Part shown: one piece after another, positions 1 through 10,987 of the stretch
Layout of the letters: each line of letters opens with the position of its first letter
Position numbering within the stretch: position 1 is the first letter of the stretch
Source: an uncultured Lachnospiraceae bacterium
GTDB lineage: Bacteria; Bacillota; Clostridia; Lachnospirales; Lachnospiraceae
NCBI GenBank assembly: GCA_946405625.1
Contig: CAMJHQ010000025.1
Coordinates: 1 to 50,051, forward strand
Reading direction: 5' to 3'
Length of the DNA: 50,051 bases
Notes under the pieces: generated by a model
Seen by the model: the letters and a program-made list of their open reading frames with translations, nothing else
What the model was told of the DNA's origin: nothing
Databases searched by the model: none
Position numbers and translations under genes: made by a program

Positions 1-162
1 ATCGCCTTTGCTTCGCTCCGGCGATACGCGACGCTCGCCAAAGTATATAACTCACGCTGCCGCAGGCAGCTTATGAAAACAAGAAAGCCACACCAGTGCA
101 AGTAAACTTGCCGGTGTGGCTTCTTTGTTTTCACATGCTACGCATGTGAGTTATATACTTTG
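1..162. repeat. Complex palindromic element downstream of groEL
   Basis: A perfect 17-bp inverted repeat (39-55 with 146-162) encloses three smaller hairpins: a 6-bp stem with a 3-nt loop (56-70), a long terminator-like hairpin (75-132) and a 7-bp stem (132-138 with 142-148). Drawn as RNA or cruciform DNA this resembles a cloverleaf. A further 6-bp inverted repeat (1-6 with 20-25) lies outside it. No ORF is visible in 1-178. The nested arrangement is more elaborate than a simple terminator and could be a dispersed palindromic repeat; copy number cannot be judged from one window. Confidence 0.6.
75..132 (-). terminator. Probable groESL terminator
   Basis: Long imperfect hairpin whose arms share the GCCACACC/GGTGTGGC core and extend into A-rich and T-rich flanks, with an inner 6-bp stem at 98-111. 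It lies about 45 bp past the groEL stop codon, where an intrinsic terminator is expected. The T-rich arms on both sides make it potentially bidirectional. Confidence 0.6.
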
Positions 163-178
163 TCTCGCTGTTAACGCG

Positions 179-1801
<1,623 letters not shown>

Positions 1802-1869
1802 TTAAATTCGCCTCCTAAAATCTATATCAATTCTGTAATTAACAAATATAAAACCGTCTTTATGATCAA

Positions 1870-2163
1870 TTACTCAACTACAGCTAAAATGTTCTCCTGA
1901 CTTACGATTGTATACTTCTCTTCGCCAAGTGTAACATCTGTACCTGAATACTGTGAATAAATAACCTTCTGTCCTACTTTAACAGTCATCGGAACCTTCT
2001 TGCCGTCCTCAACCTTACCCGGTCCTACTGCAACAACCTCTGAATACTGAGGTTTTTCCTGTGAATTACCTGTAAGAATGATTCCTGAAGCAGTTGTCTC
2101 TTCAACTTCTGCAGCCTTAAGCACTACTCTGTCACCAAGTGGTGAAATCTTTAATTTCTTCAT
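1870..2163 (-). CDS. groES: Co-chaperonin GroES (Hsp10)
   Basis: 97-residue GroES, the heptameric lid of the GroEL chamber. The N-terminal core MKKLKISPLGDRVVLK and the C-terminal ILAVVE match the family, and length is normal. The open frame extends 11 codons further upstream, but the ATG at 2163 is preceded by AGGAGG about 8 nt away and starts the family's conserved N-terminus, so the shorter start is chosen. First gene of the groES-groEL operon, with a perfect CIRCE 27 bp upstream, which points to HrcA repression released on heat shock. Confidence 0.98.
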   Translation of the reverse strand: MKKLKISPLGDRVVLKAAEVEETTASGIILTGNSQEKPQYSEVVAVGPGKVEDGKKVPMTVKVGQKVIYSQYSGTDVTLGEEKYTIVSQENILAVVE

Positions 2164-2189
2164 TTTAATGCCTCCTATTAAAATCCTTT

Positions 2190-2216
2190 TTAGCACTCAT
2201 TACACCTGAGTGCTAA
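2190..2216 (-). promoter_or_regulatory. CIRCE operator (HrcA site) of groESL
   Basis: Perfect match to the CIRCE consensus: TTAGCACTC, a 9-nt spacer, GAGTGCTAA. It sits between the groES promoter and the groES ribosome binding site, the classic position for HrcA repression. hrcA itself is not in this window. Confidence 0.97.
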
Positions 2217-2221
2217 TACAG

Positions 2222-2254
2222 ATTATATTGTACTCATTTTTTCAAATAAATCAA
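2222..2254 (-). promoter_or_regulatory. groES promoter
   Basis: On the minus strand, overlapping -10 candidates TACAAT and TATAAT lie at 2222-2232. TTGATT is 16 bp upstream of TACAAT (2249-2254). Transcription would start at the edge of or within the CIRCE, as expected for a housekeeping-sigma promoter repressed by HrcA. Confidence 0.7.
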
Positions 2255-2262
2255 TACTTATT

Positions 2263-3408
2263 TTACCAAAATGTGAAGAAAAATCCCGCAAGCGGCGACA
2301 AAACTATCATTATCACAGAAAATGTAAAGCTTGATATTGACACAAGTGTAGCTCTCTGTTCAGAAGGAAACATATCATTAAGCTTCGCATCCGTCCTTAT
2401 CTGAATAGCATCATCGCATAATGAAGAAATAAATCCGCCTAGTACCATAGGGATAACCGAACCTGTATGTTCGAGCATCACTCCGGTAAGCACACCCACT
2501 GTGCATATGATGAAAAGGTATATGTATCTCACCCTTTTAAATCTAACAATAAGCTTCGATCCTACCACTCCTCCGAGTTCCATAGTAAGAAGCGCAACAC
2601 CCAGAAACCAGTTTGATATTCCCGCAGTTCTAAGTTTACTCTGCAGAAAAAACAGTAGAAGAATGTCTATAGCACCGACAAAAGAATTAAGGAACATAAG
2701 CTTTGTTGCCTTTGGATTTTTTATTAAAAATCGAATACTTTCGACAAAATAATCAATAAGCTTTTTCACTGCTGTTCCGACAGATGCCTTATCACTGTTG
2801 TTTTCAGCACCATCGTTTTCAATACCGTTTTCATCAGCATTATCTGTCTCTTCTATTCTGATCTCCACTAGCTTAAGTGTGAAATACAGCGTAAGAAGTC
2901 CCGTAACGGCACTTATAAGATATGCCTTCCTGTAGCCGAGCCATAAAGCAACGCCTGCGAGGAGTGTTGATATGCCGCTTGCCACACGATATATTATCGA
3001 CTGGTTTGAAGAATATCTCTCATAATATGCTTCCTTCCCTTCAAGCTTCATAGAGTCATAAGCCAGAGCTTCTCCGGATCCCGAAGCGAAGTTATAAGCC
3101 ATCGCATGAAAAGGCATAGCCATACAGGCAACAGCAAAATTTCCGGATAATGCGGTAATGACATCACCTGTTATCGCCATAACATTTCCAAGCGCGAGCA
3201 TTCTTTTTCTTCCGTATACATCCGCCAGCATACCGGACGGAATCTCCATCAGGAGGCTTGTTATATGAAATACAGTTTCGGCAAAACCGATCTGAACCAG
3301 CGAAAAGCCTCTCGATGCCATGATCACAACCCAGGCACCTGTAATAGACAGGTTGCCGAGTATCCCTGTTGTATATAATAATCTTATCTGTTTTCTTAAA
3401 TTGAACAT
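2263..3408 (-). CDS. MFS-family drug-type exporter
   Basis: A 381-residue hydrophobic protein of the major facilitator superfamily, with about 12 membrane segments split by a hydrophilic, acidic central loop (roughly residues 185-215). MFS motif A is visible after the second helix (SGMLADVYGRKRML). The frame is open 14 codons further upstream, but the ATG at 3408 has a GGGAGA ribosome site 6-8 nt away and begins at the hydrophobic domain. The substrate cannot be read from sequence. The gene has its own strong promoter and a small leader ORF (3535-3591), an arrangement known for antibiotic-inducible exporters and ribosome-protection genes, so a drug or toxic-metabolite exporter is inferred. 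No terminator was seen before the groES promoter, so readthrough is possible. Confidence 0.85.
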   Translation of the reverse strand: MFNLRKQIRLLYTTGILGNLSITGAWVVIMASRGFSLVQIGFAETVFHITSLLMEIPSGMLADVYGRKRMLALGNVMAITGDVITALSGNFAVACMAMPFHAMAYNFASGSGEALAYDSMKLEGKEAYYERYSSNQSIIYRVASGISTLLAGVALWLGYRKAYLISAVTGLLTLYFTLKLVEIRIEETDNADENGIENDGAENNSDKASVGTAVKKLIDYFVESIRFLIKNPKATKLMFLNSFVGAIDILLLFFLQSKLRTAGISNWFLGVALLTMELGGVVGSKLIVRFKRVRYIYLFIICTVGVLTGVMLEHTGSVIPMVLGGFISSLCDDAIQIRTDAKLNDMFPSEQRATLVSISSFTFSVIMIVLSPLAGFFFTFW

Positions 3409-3534
3409 AAAAAAATCTCCCTTCAGTTTATAGATGTCATACCAAGACATCTCAGATAAAACCTAAATAGGAGATAATGCGTAAATACCGGTTATAACTT
3501 GTAAACTAACCTAAAAATGAGCGCACTATCCCCC

Positions 3535-3591
3535 TTACGGGAGAATTGTGTAACCTTTAGTCAGTTGTACGTTGTTATTTGTCCAGTACAT
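3535..3591 (-). CDS. 18-codon leader peptide upstream of the MFS gene
   Basis: Short ORF reading MYWTNNNVQLTKGYTILP then TAA. It starts 26 nt after the inferred transcription start and has a weak purine-rich ribosome site (GAAAGAAG). Its stop codon falls in the GTAA loop of a 6-bp hairpin (TCTCCC/GGGGGA), so a translating ribosome would disturb that structure. A second hairpin (GGTTA/TAACC) and a 6-bp GATGTC/GACATC hairpin follow before the MFS ribosome site. The layout fits translation-dependent attenuation. That the peptide is made is inference. Confidence 0.55.
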   Translation of the reverse strand: MYWTNNNVQLTKGYTILP

Positions 3592-3623
3592 TTTTAATCT
3601 TCTTTCGTATTTTTTCTTTTTGT

Positions 3624-3652
3624 ATAGTAACATCCGGTGTCGCAGGAGTCAA
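3624..3652 (-). promoter_or_regulatory. Promoter of the MFS leader transcript
   Basis: Minus-strand TTGACT (3647-3652), a 17-bp spacer and TACTAT (3624-3629) form a near-consensus housekeeping promoter. The predicted 5' leader before the MFS start is about 210 nt, long enough to hold the leader ORF and several hairpins. Confidence 0.8.
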
Positions 3653-3744
3653 GCCACTTGTGAATATCCATGTAAATAAGGCCGCTGATCATTCGGCTTA
3701 TACTTATATATCCGTCCCTGCTCAGAAGACCTTATCACAATTCA

Positions 3745-4401
3745 TTAACTCAGATAATCCCAGCCTTTCGAAACACTGTCAGTTGTGATTTCTTCCTGAT
3801 ATAATCCTATAATTCTCATCTTTTTGATGCCGTGTCTCGCCAGAATATAGTTTCCGTCCTTAACAAAAAATCTGTTAAATCCGCTATACAGACGTTTCTT
3901 TCGGAACTGCATTATATCTCTGTCATAAAATGCGATCAGCAGCCATGTATTTCTATAACCATCATGATATCTCACGGGCACACAGCGCATCTTGACTATT
4001 CCGACATTATCACCGAGTTTAAATATTTTATATATAGCTGTAGCAGCAAACGTCCCGATGAGAAGTAAATATATGACTATCATCGCCTTTATAATGCTTC
4101 CCATATCATCATGATATTTCATCAGGCTCAAGATGAATACGACTACAACAATAAAAGTACTGAATAATATATCGGTCTTTAAACCATGTATCAGACCGTT
4201 TCTATATTCTCTATATGATTTTTCTTCAAGCGGTACAGCGGCTTCCGGCGCCGAAAGCCAGCTCTTCACTCCAACAGGCAGATTTTCCACCAGCTGATAG
4301 TCACGTCTGCTCTTTATGATCAGATATATGATATATCCGAAAACCGGAAGTAATACGATAAGCGAGCAGATTGAAACAATGATGACCATCTCTCTATCCA
4401 T
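3745..4401 (-). CDS. Membrane protein of unknown function
   Basis: About 218 residues with one N-terminal membrane segment, a roughly 60-residue soluble stretch, a central pair of membrane segments and a basic C-terminal domain of about 85 residues. I do not recognise the family. An in-frame GTG exists 9 nt earlier, but the ATG at 4401 is better placed after an AGG-containing ribosome site. It lies one nucleotide past the stop of the glycosylase gene, so it is very likely cotranslated with it at the end of the glnS-containing operon. No catalytic motif seen. Confidence 0.75.
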   Translation of the reverse strand: MDREMVIIVSICSLIVLLPVFGYIIYLIIKSRRDYQLVENLPVGVKSWLSAPEAAVPLEEKSYREYRNGLIHGLKTDILFSTFIVVVVFILSLMKYHDDMGSIIKAMIVIYLLLIGTFAATAIYKIFKLGDNVGIVKMRCVPVRYHDGYRNTWLLIAFYDRDIMQFRKKRLYSGFNRFFVKDGNYILARHGIKKMRIIGLYQEEITTDSVSKGWDYLS

Positions 4402-4402
4402 T

Positions 4403-5308
4403 TTATGCACCTATCTTTCTGTCTTTACCGTAAATAAAGAGGTACTGCTGGGCAATTCCTGCAACATTACCGAATAATTTGCACATTTCTTTTTCTATAA
4501 CGTCCTTTGGAGTATCCTTGTGGAAATACATTTCTTCGCAAACTCTCTTCATCCATACATCAACCGGAAAAGCATCCGTCCTTCCGAGTGAATAAAGCAG
4601 AACACAGTTTGCAACCTTTTCTCCCACTCCCTTCACGGACATAAGCTTTTTTCTCGCTTCGTCGGTCGGAAGATGTTTCAGCTCCTTTGCAGACAGTTCA
4701 CCTGAAGCAACACGTCTTGCGGCATCCATGATATAAGGAGCTCTGAAGCCCGCCTTACAGCCTCTGATGTCATCCTCTGTCACAGCAGCAAGCTGATCCG
4801 GACGAGGAAACAGCGCATCAAAATCAGAGTTGAAGAATCTGATCGTATCGGCGGCTCTCTTATCTCCGCAAAGCGTCGAGATATTTCTGACAACCTGCTT
4901 TATCTGCGGTATCTGCTTATTCTGAGAAATTATAAAGGATATCAGGCATTCGAAAAACTCCTGATTGAGTATCCTGATACCCGGATTTTCGGAAATTATC
5001 TTCTCAAGTCTGGGATCCGCATCTATGATCCTCTTCTTTATATTTCCGTAATCACTTTCCAGATCGAAGTAATGCTTCCATATATGCTCATATTCCCACT
5101 CGTCGGTATCATAAAATGTAAGCTTTATACCATTTACGGAAGGCTCTTCCATAATATGGAGAAACCTTCCGCATGCTACGATATCATATTCATATTTGTC
5201 CGGAATCTCACCACTGTCGGTCCTTGAAAAATGGAAGCACTGTCCACATTCAAGAATCTCCTTCAGATGAAAATCCTTCACATCATCAACTACGTAATCC
5301 TTTTTCAA
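4403..5308 (-). CDS. ogg: 8-oxoguanine DNA glycosylase, OGG1 type
   Basis: 301-residue bifunctional glycosylase/AP lyase that removes 8-oxoguanine from DNA. The N-terminal OGG_N domain (about 1-110) is followed by the HhH-GPD domain. The helix-hairpin-helix (MSVKGVGEKVANCVLLYSL) carries the catalytic lysine at about K231, and the conserved aspartate is in FPVDVW at about D250. The start is a TTG preceded by an AAAGG ribosome site. It lies 14 bp downstream of glnS in the same transcriptional direction. The family assignment is firm; the exact substrate range is inferred from the family. Confidence 0.93.
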   Translation of the reverse strand: MKKDYVVDDVKDFHLKEILECGQCFHFSRTDSGEIPDKYEYDIVACGRFLHIMEEPSVNGIKLTFYDTDEWEYEHIWKHYFDLESDYGNIKKRIIDADPRLEKIISENPGIRILNQEFFECLISFIISQNKQIPQIKQVVRNISTLCGDKRAADTIRFFNSDFDALFPRPDQLAAVTEDDIRGCKAGFRAPYIMDAARRVASGELSAKELKHLPTDEARKKLMSVKGVGEKVANCVLLYSLGRTDAFPVDVWMKRVCEEMYFHKDTPKDVIEKEMCKLFGNVAGIAQQYLFIYGKDRKIGA

Positions 5309-5322
5309 ATCAAATGCCTTTC

Positions 5323-7023
5323 TTATGCCGGCTTATATGAACTCTTTAATCCGACAATTCTGTTAAATACAGGCTCGCCATCCTTTGAATCCTTGCTGTC
5401 TACACAGAAGTATCCGTTTCTGATGAACTGGAATGAATCGCCCGGCTTTGCGTCCTTCAGACAAGCCTCAAGCTTAGCATCCTTCAGAACAACCAGTGAG
5501 TTCGGATTAAGATTGAGCGTTCCGTCCTCGTTCAGCTTACCCTTTTCTTCATCGATTATATTTTCATATAATCTGACTTCAGCTGTCAGGCAGTCTGCAG
5601 CATTTACCCAGTGGATAGTACCCTTAACCTTACGTCCCTCAAAGCCGCTTCCGCTTCTTGTTTCAGGATCATAGGTTGCGTGAATAAGCGTAACATTTCC
5701 GTCAGCATCCTTCTCGCATGAAGTACATTTTACAAAGTAAGCACCCTTAAGTCTTACTTCGTTACCAGGGAAAAGTCTGAAATACTTCTTCGGAGGCTCT
5801 TCCATGAAGTCATCAGCCTCAACATAGAGTTCTCTTGAAAATGTAACCTTTCTGGTTCCTGCATCTTCACTATCCGGATTATTCTCAATATCAAACTCTT
5901 CTGTCTGACCTTCCGGATAATTATCAATAACAAGCTTGATCGGGTTCAGAACGCCCATAAGACGCGGTACAACCGGCTTAAGGTCTTCTCTGATGCAGTA
6001 CTCAAGCATAGCATAATCGCATGAGCCCTGTGACTTCGAAACTCCGGCAAGCTCCATAAATGTCTTAAGTGATGACGGCGTAAAGCCACGGCGTCTCAGA
6101 GCCGCAAGTGAAACAAGTCTCGGATCATCCCATCCGTCAACTATTCCGTCCTCTACAAGTTTCTTGATATATCTCTTACCTGTTACAACATTTGTAAGAT
6201 AAAGCTTTGAAAACTCAATCTGCTTAGGAGGATGAGGATACTCAAGCTCTGTAACAACCCAGTCATAGAGCGGTCTGTGGTCTTCAAACTCAAGTGTACA
6301 GATAGAATGTGTAACACCCTCGATCGCATCCTCGATCGGATGAGCGAAGTCATACATAGGATAAATGCACCACTTATCGCCTGTGTTATGATGTGTCATT
6401 CGAGCTATTCGGTAAATAACCGGATCTCTCATATTGATATTCGGAGAAGCCATATCGATCTTCGCACGAAGAACCTTTGATCCGTCAGCGAATTCACCGT
6501 TCTTCATAGCTTCGAAAAGGGCGAGATTCTCCTCAATCGTTCTATCGCGATAAGGTGAATTCTTTCCCGGCTCTGTAAGTGTTCCTCTATACTCTCTTAT
6601 CTCCTCTGCAGAAAGTTCATCTACATAGGCCTTGCCCTTCTTGATAAGCTTAACTGCAGCTTCATACATCTGATCAAAATAGTTTGATGCAAAAAGCACC
6701 TCACCCCTGAAATCAGCGCCGAGCCACTTTACGTCCTCAATGATCGAATCAACAAATTCTTCTTTTTCCTTTGTCGGATTAGTATCATCGAATCTGAGAT
6801 TGAACTGTCCACCGTATTCTACGGCAAGTCCGTAATTGAGAAGTATAGACTTAGCATGTCCTATATGCAGATATCCGTTCGGTTCAGGTGGGAATCTTGT
6901 CACAATTTTTGTATACTTGCCCTCTTCAAGATCCTTATCGATTATCTGTTCTATAAAATTTTTGGATTTAACTTCTTCTGATCCGCTTACTTCTTCGGAT
7001 TCCTTGATAATCTCATCAGCCAT
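5323..7023 (-). CDS. glnS: Glutaminyl-tRNA synthetase
   Basis: About 566 residues. A class I synthetase with the HIGH motif in [17 protein letters not shown] and typical GlnRS blocks, including WDDPRL and TLRRRGF-like segments. The C-terminal beta-barrel anticodon-binding domain is complete. The KMSKS-equivalent loop reads VVTGKR rather than the VMSKR of E. coli GlnRS, keeping the lysine. The ATG at 7023 is chosen because AGGAGG lies 10 nt upstream; an ATG at 7032 would be only 1 nt from that site. Its start region overlaps the stop of the cohesin gene, suggesting translational coupling. Confidence 0.96.
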   Translation of the reverse strand: MADEIIKESEEVSGSEEVKSKNFIEQIIDKDLEEGKYTKIVTRFPPEPNGYLHIGHAKSILLNYGLAVEYGGQFNLRFDDTNPTKEKEEFVDSIIEDVKWLGADFRGEVLFASNYFDQMYEAAVKLIKKGKAYVDELSAEEIREYRGTLTEPGKNSPYRDRTIEENLALFEAMKNGEFADGSKVLRAKIDMASPNINMRDPVIYRIARMTHHNTGDKWCIYPMYDFAHPIEDAIEGVTHSICTLEFEDHRPLYDWVVTELEYPHPPKQIEFSKLYLTNVVTGKRYIKKLVEDGIVDGWDDPRLVSLAALRRRGFTPSSLKTFMELAGVSKSQGSCDYAMLEYCIREDLKPVVPRLMGVLNPIKLVIDNYPEGQTEEFDIENNPDSEDAGTRKVTFSRELYVEADDFMEEPPKKYFRLFPGNEVRLKGAYFVKCTSCEKDADGNVTLIHATYDPETRSGSGFEGRKVKGTIHWVNAADCLTAEVRLYENIIDEEKGKLNEDGTLNLNPNSLVVLKDAKLEACLKDAKPGDSFQFIRNGYFCVDSKDSKDGEPVFNRIVGLKSSYKPA

Positions 7024-7028
7024 TCTGA

Positions 7029-9050
7029 TCATTCCTCCTCATCATCCTGTCCCGGAAGTACAACCTTCTTCGCAGGCTTTTCAAAGACCTCGGTATAAAC
7101 CGCTTCAGCCTTCTTCGTATCATTCGCAGCTTCAATCGCCGCCTCAGCTTTATTCTCTATCTCTGCCGCAGCAGAAGCTTCTGTTTTAATTTCATCAGCT
7201 GCCTCGACCGCTGCCTGAACTTCAGTCTTATCGATCACTTCAGCATTAAAGCCTGAAGCATCATCAGCATCACCGGCTACAACATCAAATGCAGAGTCAA
7301 TACCAAACGGTCTTTCCTTCTTTGCACTTTCAATCTTATCCTCACGCTCTTCCTTCGCAAGCGGTACATTTACATTACTGTTAAAATCACTTGCTGTTTC
7401 AAGCATGATCTCACCGGTATCTTCATTAACACCATATGACTTATTCTTGCTGAACTTTTCCTTATCCTCTTCAGCAGCAGCCTTCTCAGCATCCGAAGCC
7501 TTCTCCGAATCCTGTTTCTTTGCCTCTGCATCAATGATCGGATTATCGTTCTCATCATCCGTCATATCTTCCGGATCGATCTTATTCATAAGACTGCTGT
7601 TTCTGACAACGAGAACTATTACAGCAATACACATTATAACGAATAATACAGTCATTGCAATAAGAAGTTTTTTAAGAGCACTTCTGGAAAGTCCATTCTC
7701 TTCCTTCTCATTTCTTACTATAGGCGCCACGGCAGGAGCCTCTGTCGCAGTTGCATTTGTGGCCGGTTCAACCTTTACGGCATCTGTTTTTGAAGCTATC
7801 AGACTTTCAACAGCCGCAAAGCGCATAAAACTCCTGTCTTTTGAATCATATAAATAATAACCGGCTTCACCGTTCAGATTCATTGCATATATAAGAAATA
7901 CTCCGCTGCCTGTACCATCAGAATAAGCCTTATATGCAGTAGTACCTATCTTAAGTTCGGCAGGCTTGAAGCCATTCGGAACATCAAAACTTTCAGGTTT
8001 ATTCAGGATAACATATCTGCCTTTTTCTGCAGGCACCTCCTGATACGGAGTAAGCATGGTGTTATCCTTATCATAAATATACCAGAATATTTCGTCCTTT
8101 TCGTTTTTCAGGCATATAATAGAGAGTCTCTTATTCGGTGCCTGAAATCCCGGAACCTTCTTGTTGTTTATAGTCAGAACAGTTTCCGTAAAGCCTTCAG
8201 GCGGTTCAGGAAGCTCATCCATAACAACCATGAAGTCATGTCCATCTATCTTAAGCTTGATCTCTTCAAGCTCATCGCCGCACATAACCGTAAGATAATA
8301 TTCTTTAACAGCACCGTTTTCAGCTGTAACGGTAATTGTTACGTAATTTGCTCCCTTTTCAAGCGAATTTGCTCCGCTCACACTTGTCGTAGCCTTATCA
8401 CTGTTTGTTATAGCGCTTATTGCTATACTCTTATCCTCTTCCGTAAGCTGTACTGTATAACTTGTGGTTTCAGGACTGAAAGCAGGAGAAAGCTCTCCCG
8501 GAGAAATTGAAAGTGATGAAAGATCACAGTCTTCCGATCTTTTATCCTCTTCTGTTGTTGAATCCTTGTCTTTCTCTTTATCCTTATCCTTTTCTTCTGT
8601 AGTCTGATTCTCAGTAGTTTCAACCGTTACAGAAACACCTGCATGACCGACACTGAGAACATCATAATTTATATCATAGAATTCTTCACCACCGGTAGAA
8701 ATGTATGCAGTACCGTTTGCAATAGCTGTAAAGGAAACAGTTACGGAACCCGGTCCCGCACCCGATGCGGTAAGTGTTCCGCCGCCTCCGCCTACAGTTC
8801 CCGTTGCACCCGCAAATTCAAGAACATCAGCAGAATAAGAAATATACATCGTATAAGCGGAAAGTGTAGAACCGCTTACGGATATTGTCACATCAACCGA
8901 TTGTCCTATTCTTATACTTGACGACGATATAGATATTGAAACGTCAACCGAATCGGCATGAACTATAAGTCCACCGTCAGCTGCGAAAGCTCCGATCAGA
9001 ATAAGCAAAGAAAGGATTATACCGCTAAATGATCTGATAAACCTTTTCAT
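7029..9050 (-). CDS. Membrane-anchored cohesin-domain protein with cadherin-like domain
   Basis: 673 residues, starting at an ATG with a GAGGAGA ribosome site. In order: a signal peptide (about 1-33), a cohesin-like beta-sandwich (about 35-145), a highly charged Lys/Asp/Glu linker (about 148-172), a cadherin-like beta-sandwich (about 176-258), an extracellular region of unknown fold to about 420, a single membrane helix (about 462-483), and an acidic, Ala/Glu-rich cytoplasmic tail of about 190 residues. The gene directly upstream encodes a secreted enzyme with a dockerin, so this protein probably docks it at the cell surface. It is not a cellulosomal scaffold: there is one cohesin and no carbohydrate-binding module. 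The tail's role is unknown. Confidence 0.8.
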   Translation of the reverse strand: MKRFIRSFSGIILSLLILIGAFAADGGLIVHADSVDVSISISSSSIRIGQSVDVTISVSGSTLSAYTMYISYSADVLEFAGATGTVGGGGGTLTASGAGPGSVTVSFTAIANGTAYISTGGEEFYDINYDVLSVGHAGVSVTVETTENQTTEEKDKDKEKDKDSTTEEDKRSEDCDLSSLSISPGELSPAFSPETTSYTVQLTEEDKSIAISAITNSDKATTSVSGANSLEKGANYVTITVTAENGAVKEYYLTVMCGDELEEIKLKIDGHDFMVVMDELPEPPEGFTETVLTINNKKVPGFQAPNKRLSIICLKNEKDEIFWYIYDKDNTMLTPYQEVPAEKGRYVILNKPESFDVPNGFKPAELKIGTTAYKAYSDGTGSGVFLIYAMNLNGEAGYYLYDSKDRSFMRFAAVESLIASKTDAVKVEPATNATATEAPAVAPIVRNEKEENGLSRSALKKLLIAMTVLFVIMCIAVIVLVVRNSSLMNKIDPEDMTDDENDNPIIDAEAKKQDSEKASDAEKAAAEEDKEKFSKNKSYGVNEDTGEIMLETASDFNSNVNVPLAKEEREDKIESAKKERPFGIDSAFDVVAGDADDASGFNAEVIDKTEVQAAVEAADEIKTEASAAAEIENKAEAAIEAANDTKKAEAVYTEVFEKPAKKVVLPGQDDEEE

Positions 9051-9084
9051 AATAATTCTCCTCAAATACATTTCATATAATTCA

Positions 9085-10752
9085 TTAGTTTAATGTTTCA
9101 ATTCCGACTATGTGTCTCTGTACCTTAACGATATCCAAAGCACTTACCTTTCCGTCACCGTTGACATCAGCTGCCGAATTGAGAGAATCGGTAGCTTCAT
9201 CCATGCCGACTATAAGTCTCTGAATCTTAACAATATCCAGAGCACTTATCTTACCGTCGCCATTAACATCTCCTTTTCCTGAAGACGCTGCCGGACTGGA
9301 GGCCGTTCCTCTAACTACCGTAATATTATAGTCTCTTACACTTCCTGTATCTGAAGTAACCGAAATAACCAGCCTGTTTGTTCCGGCATTCAGATCTATA
9401 TTTCCCGTTCCGCTTACATTTGAAGATCCTGCAGCCGCAGCAGCAGAAACATATATGCTCGTAACATCCTCTCCGACGATGAGCGAATAATCCATAACAT
9501 CACTCTTAAATGTTGGGGTCAATGAATAATCATCAATAGAAAGATATGCCAGATAATCATTAGGAGTTCCGCTTTCCGAAGGCTTAGTAACAGGATAATC
9601 AGGCATGTTTTCATAAACAGGAATCTTAAATACTATCGAAGAATCAAGAAGTCCGTTTGCTGCATAAGCCCTGTACTGCGAATATCCTTCATTTGCAGGT
9701 GCCTGAACATTTGACATATACTGATGATAAAAGAGACAGGATGTATTCGTTACATTGAACTTCTGAGTATACAGTGTATCCTGTCCACATGCTATATAAG
9801 ACTGTGCAAGGAAATCAGCACCACCGACAATTGATTTGGATGGACTGTCCCACGGTCTTCCGTAGCTTCCGTCAGAAGCTGCCCAGCTGAGTCCGTTATA
9901 TACGGCAGACCCTTCCGGTGAATCAAACGCACCTATATTAAAATAATTATATATTCCCGGAAATGAGTAGCTGTCTCCCGATGCGGCAACGCCCATTTCA
10001 TTTCCCATTTCCTGCTTCATTCTTGATGCAAGGTGATAAGGACTGGCTCCACTCTCTGCGGCAGCATCCATAATGATATCAGAATATGTCTGCCACTCAC
10101 CCGGCGGATACTCATCATACATAAAAGAACCACTGAGTATCGCTTCAACTCCCGATCGTGTCTGCATACCCTCTTGATACGAAAGAGATTCAAAACAGAA
10201 TATATATCCCTCATACAGATAATTTCTCGGATCGAGATAATATCTTACAACATCGTTGGATGCGGCAAACCATGTAGAACCGTCATACGGATACCATGTA
10301 TTGGTATCATAATCATAACCAACCTCTGTGGATCTCCAGTTATAATTCGGTTCATATGATGAACAATAGACAAGATTTTTAACCTGTCCGGATTTGTTTC
10401 TCTCATTCTCAACCAGATCTGCCCAGTCTATACCGGTCTGAACGGAATAAAATGTCCATGACGGATGATCTTCATGAAGTTCACGAAGAAACACCCTATA
10501 ACTCTCCGGAAATCCCTGCTCGGACAGAAAACTTTCAAAGTCCGAACTCGGGGCCATATCAGCCTGATCCGAATCCGAATCTGATGCCACATCCGAAGAA
10601 TCCTCCGGAGCCGAGTCTTCAGTGTCATACCAATCGTCCTCCTCATCAGCATGAACTAACGGTGTATAGAGGAAAAATGATATAAAAACAAGACAAACGG
10701 AGATTATAACAGATATAGCTTTGAACTTTATATTTTTTTCAATTCTCGCCAT
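9085..10752 (-). CDS. Secreted glucosaminidase-like protein with dockerin
   Basis: 555 residues beginning at an ATG with a GGGAG ribosome site. A signal peptide or anchor (about 1-35) precedes an acidic Ser/Asp/Glu-rich linker. A catalytic region of about 70-380 resembles peptidoglycan N-acetylglucosaminidases (GH73/LytB-like); the glutamate in SRMKQEMG, about E248, is the likely catalytic acid. A cadherin-like domain follows at about 400-482. A type I dockerin at about 494-552 has two complete calcium loops (DVNGDGK repeated). Own promoter at 10807-10835. It likely remodels the cell wall and is retained at the surface by the neighbouring cohesin protein. Confidence 0.82.
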   Translation of the reverse strand: MARIEKNIKFKAISVIISVCLVFISFFLYTPLVHADEEDDWYDTEDSAPEDSSDVASDSDSDQADMAPSSDFESFLSEQGFPESYRVFLRELHEDHPSWTFYSVQTGIDWADLVENERNKSGQVKNLVYCSSYEPNYNWRSTEVGYDYDTNTWYPYDGSTWFAASNDVVRYYLDPRNYLYEGYIFCFESLSYQEGMQTRSGVEAILSGSFMYDEYPPGEWQTYSDIIMDAAAESGASPYHLASRMKQEMGNEMGVAASGDSYSFPGIYNYFNIGAFDSPEGSAVYNGLSWAASDGSYGRPWDSPSKSIVGGADFLAQSYIACGQDTLYTQKFNVTNTSCLFYHQYMSNVQAPANEGYSQYRAYAANGLLDSSIVFKIPVYENMPDYPVTKPSESGTPNDYLAYLSIDDYSLTPTFKSDVMDYSLIVGEDVTSIYVSAAAAAGSSNVSGTGNIDLNAGTNRLVISVTSDTGSVRDYNITVVRGTASSPAASSGKGDVNGDGKISALDIVKIQRLIVGMDEATDSLNSAADVNGDGKVSALDIVKVQRHIVGIETLN

Positions 10753-10806
10753 ATAACAGCTCCCGCAAAAAAAGAAAATCTTGTAGTAAAATGCATAGTT
10801 ATAAGC

Positions 10807-10835
10807 ATTATAGCACAAAATGTATTATAAAACAA
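10807..10835 (-). promoter_or_regulatory. Promoter of the dockerin/cohesin/glnS operon
   Basis: Minus-strand TTGTTT (10830-10835), a 17-bp spacer and TATAAT (10807-10812), about 55 bp upstream of the dockerin gene start. The 10836-10924 stretch holds no recognisable gene. Confidence 0.75.
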
Positions 10836-10924
10836 TTTATAATGCCCTTTAACAGATCAAAAGCCTTCCCCGTCAGAGGTCTCCCATAGCCCTCATACAA
10901 AAAGCTGTCCGCCGATATGCGAAC

Positions 10925-10956
10925 AAAAAAAGAGGCCCGCTAAAATGCGAACCTCT
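10925..10956 (-). terminator. Terminator of the TerB-like gene
   Basis: Hairpin with AGAGG/CCTCT and CGC/GCG paired segments around an A/T loop, followed on the minus strand by a run of seven T residues. It lies about 30 bp after the TerB-like stop codon. Confidence 0.85.
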
Positions 10957-10987
10957 ATAATCGACATTATTATTTAATTATTGATCA

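Noticed and set aside
7029-10752. Cellulosome cluster
   Set aside because: There is only one cohesin and one dockerin, no glycoside hydrolase for plant polymers and no carbohydrate-binding module. The enzyme is a wall-type glucosaminidase.
10836-10924. A small RNA between the dockerin operon promoter and the TerB terminator
   Set aside because: It has some G-rich segments on the minus strand but no promoter, terminator of its own or stable hairpin that I can support.
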